From Blastocatellia bacterium (GTDB lineage: Bacteria; Acidobacteriota; Blastocatellia; Pyrinomonadales; Pyrinomonadaceae), in assembly GCA_003175865.1 (NCBI GenBank), contig PSRF01000196.1:1-8637 (forward strand): DNA of 8,637 bases, written 5' to 3'. Below the pieces are notes generated by a model. The model was not told the DNA's origin. It was given only the letters and a program-made list of their open reading frames with translations, and ran no database searches. The position numbers were made by a program, and so were the translations under genes. This document shows positions 6,504 through 8,637 of the stretch, one piece after another; within the stretch, counting starts at the first letter, position 1, and every line of letters begins with the position of its first letter.

Positions 6504-7294
6504 TTTGTTACGCCGCGGCTGGAAGACTCTATGAACCTAATGAGGTCGCCAACTTCACTCGAGTCTTTTATTTCTTCGCGAATGCGTTCGATGGCCTGCG
6601 TGGTGTTGAGTTTTGCGGATAAGAGAAGGCGAAAAGCATGGTGTAAAGAGTTGATAACTTCGCGCGAGTAACCGCGACGTTTCATGCCAGTAATGTTGAG
6701 ACCGTAACAGCGCGCGTGATTACCAACGGTGAGTGCAAAAGGAAGCGCGTCCTTCACAACTACTGAGTAACCACCGATGTACGCTTCTTTTCCAACTCGA
6801 CAAAATTGATGGACTCCTGAGTACGCTCCAATATTTGCGCGGTCTTCAATGGTCACATGCCCGGCGAGCGTTGCGGCGTTTGCCATAATCACGCCATTGC
6901 CAATCACGCAATCGTGTGCGATGTGCGCCTGGACCATGATCAAACAGTCATCGCCCGTTTGCGTGAGCATACCACCTCCGGCAGTGCCTCGATGAATCGT
7001 GACAAACTCTCGAATCGTGTTGCGTTTGCCAATGCGCGTTTCAGATGGCTCGCCTTTGTACTTCAAGTCCTGCGACGCCATGCCGATGGACGCGAAGGGG
7101 AATATATGACTGTCTTCTCCGATGGTTGTGCGTCCATCGACCACACAGTGTGACTCGAGTCGAACACGATCACTCAATTCAACCTCGTCACCAACAACTG
7201 AGTATGGACCAACGAAGCAACCGTCACCGAGACGTGCTTTTGGGCTAACGACAGCCGATGGGTGAATGTTTGCAGAATGCGCCGCTGTAGACAT
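6500..7294 (-). CDS. lpxA: Acyl-ACP--UDP-N-acetylglucosamine O-acyltransferase LpxA
   Basis: LpxA carries out the first step of lipid A synthesis in the cytoplasm, moving a 3-hydroxyacyl group from ACP to the 3-OH of UDP-GlcNAc. The 264-residue protein has the left-handed beta-helix hexapeptide pattern over about residues 8-190 and a helical C-terminal domain. H127 in AHIAHDC aligns with catalytic H125 of E. coli; H124, H146 (LAGHV) and H162 (VHQFC) align with H122, H144 and H160. The signature QDLKYKGEP is present at 75-83. The residue aligned with the acyl-chain ruler G173 of E. coli is G175, which predicts use of a long chain, about C14 or more. The start lies 95 bp after fabZ, with only a weak AGGG upstream. 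It overlaps lpxI by four bases. Confidence 0.96.
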   Translation of the reverse strand: MSTAAHSANIHPSAVVSPKARLGDGCFVGPYSVVGDEVELSDRVRLESHCVVDGRTTIGEDSHIFPFASIGMASQDLKYKGEPSETRIGKRNTIREFVTIHRGTAGGGMLTQTGDDCLIMVQAHIAHDCVIGNGVIMANAATLAGHVTIEDRANIGAYSGVHQFCRVGKEAYIGGYSVVVKDALPFALTVGNHARCYGLNITGMKRRGYSREVINSLHHAFRLLLSAKLNTTQAIERIREEIKDSSEVGDLIRFIESSSRGVTK

Positions 7295-7319
7295 CCATTC
7301 AACCCTGAAAAATTACTAG

Positions 7320-7385
7320 CCGGCTCAAGGCCTGATTTCGAAACGGCATCATCTTTTGGGTGTAACGGGAAAGGGACCGAGCCGG
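7320..7385 (-). repeat. Inverted repeat in the fabZ-lpxA gap
   Basis: CCGGCTC (7320-7326) and GAGCCGG (7379-7385) are exact reverse complements, 52 bases apart. The repeat spans nearly the whole gap between the fabZ stop (7390) and the lpxA start (7294). On the transcribed strand the downstream arm is followed by CTAGTAATTTTT, so a long-loop terminator or leader structure is conceivable. Seven base pairs over that distance may be chance. Confidence 0.3.
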
Positions 7386-7389
7386 AGTA

Positions 7390-7857
7390 TTAGGTGACAT
7401 TCTGTTCACTGGTTGCATCACGACTCGCAACAATACTCATAATTTCCGCATCAGCAGCCAACTGACCATCAACTTTGGCTTCGCCACGCATTCGTTGAAC
7501 ACGAGAGCCGATTCGCAAGGCTGTCACCTCGAGAGTAAGAGTGTCGCCAGGGACGACGGGTCGCCGAAACCGAGCTTCCTTGATACCTGTGAACAAAACT
7601 AGTTTCTGATCGCGGTCTTCGATCTCTCGCAACGCTAGCACTGCACCGACCTGGGCCAACGCTTCAACAACGAGTACGCCGGGCATCACTGGCGCTCCTG
7701 GAAAATGTCCCTGAAAGAATGGTTCGTTGATACTGACTTGCTTGATGCCCACTATCCGTTCGCGTGGTATGAGTTCGACGATGCGATCTACAAGGAGGAA
7801 CGGGTAGCGATGTGGCAGAAGCTTTTGGATTGCCAGTGCGTCGAGAACGGTTTCCAT
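7390..7857 (-). CDS. fabZ: 3-hydroxyacyl-ACP dehydratase FabZ
   Basis: FabZ dehydrates 3-hydroxyacyl-ACP in fatty acid elongation and competes with LpxA for the same substrate pool, which explains its usual place beside lpxA. From the ATG at 7857 the protein has 155 residues, close to the 151 of E. coli. The opening [13 protein letters not shown] is typical. H51 in [14 protein letters not shown] and E65 in VVEALAQ are the catalytic pair, 14 residues apart as in E. coli. [17 protein letters not shown] (89-105) follows and completes the hot-dog fold. An upstream ATG at 7908 would add 17 residues with no family match, encoded across a hairpin, so I reject it. There is no Shine-Dalgarno site: the start is preceded by a run of eight T. 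The gene is the second of the cluster, 71 bp after skp. Confidence 0.95.
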   Translation of the reverse strand: METVLDALAIQKLLPHRYPFLLVDRIVELIPRERIVGIKQVSINEPFFQGHFPGAPVMPGVLVVEALAQVGAVLALREIEDRDQKLVLFTGIKEARFRRPVVPGDTLTLEVTALRIGSRVQRMRGEAKVDGQLAADAEIMSIVASRDATSEQNVT

Positions 7858-7861
7858 AATT

Positions 7862-7882
7862 AAAAAAAACGCGGTGACGCGT
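7862..7882 (-). terminator. Terminator-like hairpin and T-run just before fabZ
   Basis: On the minus strand ACGCG-TCAC-CGCGT (7882 to 7869) forms a 5-bp, mostly GC stem with a 4-base loop. It is followed directly by T8 (7869-7862). That is the form of an intrinsic terminator, in the 71-bp gap between skp and fabZ, ending four bases before the fabZ ATG. The stem is short, so it may act as a partial terminator or attenuator that lowers fabZ-lpxA-lpxI expression relative to skp. Termination has not been shown. Confidence 0.5.
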
Positions 7883-7928
7883 AATTTAAGACCGCATCGC
7901 CGCGTCAATTTTGTTGATCTCAGTTTGG

Positions 7929-8603
7929 TTATGGTCGCGCAGGCGCAGCCGCAACCGGATTCTTACTATTGAAATCAGCGATGAATGCACGAGTAATGTC
8001 GGTGTTATCAGCAGCGTAAAGCAACGGAACTTGCGACGCATCGATGATAACGGTGATCCCACGAGCTTTTGCAAAAGCTTCTAGCGCACGGCCGACCTCT
8101 TCCTGCAAAGGACTAAACAGTTCTTGTCGTCGCTTATTGTAAGCAGTCTGAGCATCCTCACCCTTACGTGCAATGTCTTTTTTTAACTGGTCGATCTGAT
8201 CACTCTTGAGACGCATTGCGTTTTGATCGATCGGAGTACCTGGAGGTGCCTGCTGCAGCTTCGCTAGTTCACCCTCTGCGGCAGCCTGACGCTGTTGCAT
8301 TCCGGTCAGATCATCCTTGACTTTCTGAAACTCGGAATTAAGTCTCGTCAAGGTAGCATTAAACTTCGTGATGCCTTCCTTCGGATCCAAAAAAGCGTCG
8401 GTATCGATCACAGCCATTTTACTAACAGGCAATGGACCGTTGTTGACTGGGCCAGTTGCGGTAGGTGGAGCAGCTGGTTGAGGATTCGTGGCTGCAGGTG
8501 TCGGTGTAGGGCGAACACCCTGGGCGGCAGGCCGCTGCGCTAAAACAGCGCTCGCACCAATAAGAAGCAGAGCGCTGGCCGAGAGTAAATGTTTTCTGTT
8601 CAT
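7929..8603 (-). CDS. OmpH/Skp-family periplasmic chaperone
   Basis: Skp/OmpH proteins are trimeric periplasmic chaperones that hold unfolded outer-membrane proteins with long helical arms on the way to the BAM complex. This 224-residue protein has a signal peptide (residues 1-22, ending VLAQ). A Pro/Ala/Thr-rich stretch follows (about 24-60), then the OmpH core: a beta strand MAVIDTDAF (63-71), long charged alpha-helical arms with coiled-coil character (78-160), and a return strand ITVIIDAS (183-190). The C-terminal [14 protein letters not shown] segment is typical of the family. The Pro-rich linker and a short Ala/Pro tail are additions relative to E. coli Skp. It is the first gene of the visible cluster; in related clusters bamA precedes and lpxD follows. 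The assignment to OmpH is firm, although the individual function is inferred from family and position. Confidence 0.88.
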   Translation of the reverse strand: MNRKHLLSASALLLIGASAVLAQRPAAQGVRPTPTPAATNPQPAAPPTATGPVNNGPLPVSKMAVIDTDAFLDPKEGITKFNATLTRLNSEFQKVKDDLTGMQQRQAAAEGELAKLQQAPPGTPIDQNAMRLKSDQIDQLKKDIARKGEDAQTAYNKRRQELFSPLQEEVGRALEAFAKARGITVIIDASQVPLLYAADNTDITRAFIADFNSKNPVAAAPARP

Positions 8604-8637
8604 GATTACTGGCGATTAGGGCCTCGAACCTGTCGAG

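Noticed and set aside
7858..7908. Longer fabZ from the ATG at 7908
   Set aside because: The extra 17 residues have no counterpart in FabZ proteins and are encoded by the hairpin and T-run region.
8623..8637. CTCGA-ACCTG-TCGAG hairpin at the right window edge
   Set aside because: It is only 5 bp and cut by the window end, so its context cannot be judged.

Overview
The window looks like chromosome from a diderm (Gram-negative) bacterium. It carries lipid A genes (lpxA, lpxI), fabZ, an OmpH/Skp periplasmic chaperone and three further proteins with export signals. By inference it comes from Acidobacteriota, perhaps Blastocatellia. The pointers are LpxI in place of LpxH, secreted M16 pairs and M1-TPR proteins, moderate GC, and the style of the intergenic repeats. 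No rRNA or marker gene is present to prove this.

Layout. Positions 108-2987 (minus strand) hold a two-gene operon for a secreted M16 peptidase pair. The upstream gene has the zinc motif HLFEH but lacks the substrate-binding Arg/Tyr pair. The downstream gene lacks the zinc motif but keeps Arg/Tyr, so one active site appears to be split over two subunits. Both genes have strong Shine-Dalgarno sites, and the operon ends in a 13-bp terminator hairpin (35-69). A 555-bp divergent intergenic region (2988-3542) contains two opposed arrays of degenerate 7-bp repeats, a small hairpin and a candidate promoter. Positions 3543-5603 (plus strand) encode a secreted M1-aminopeptidase-fold protein with a C-terminal TPR domain. 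All three zinc ligands and the catalytic tyrosine are replaced, so it is probably a pseudoenzyme.

Positions 5604-5705, between convergent genes, are almost filled by an 88-bp REPIN-like inverted repeat. Positions 5706-8603 (minus strand) hold an envelope-biogenesis cluster read skp - fabZ - lpxA - lpxI. LpxA acylates UDP-GlcNAc, LpxI later hydrolyses UDP-2,3-diacylglucosamine to lipid X, FabZ makes the acyl-ACP precursors, and Skp/OmpH escorts outer-membrane proteins. The lpxD gene often found between skp and fabZ is absent; a 71-bp gap with a terminator-like hairpin sits there instead. The window ends 34 bp upstream of skp, so a bamA-type neighbour would lie outside it.

The most unusual items are the dead M1-TPR protein, the REPIN-like element, the heptad-repeat arrays, and the missing lpxD with its terminator-like hairpin. 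I see no CRISPR array, transposase, tRNA or rRNA gene, and nothing that clearly forms a new defence or mobile system.
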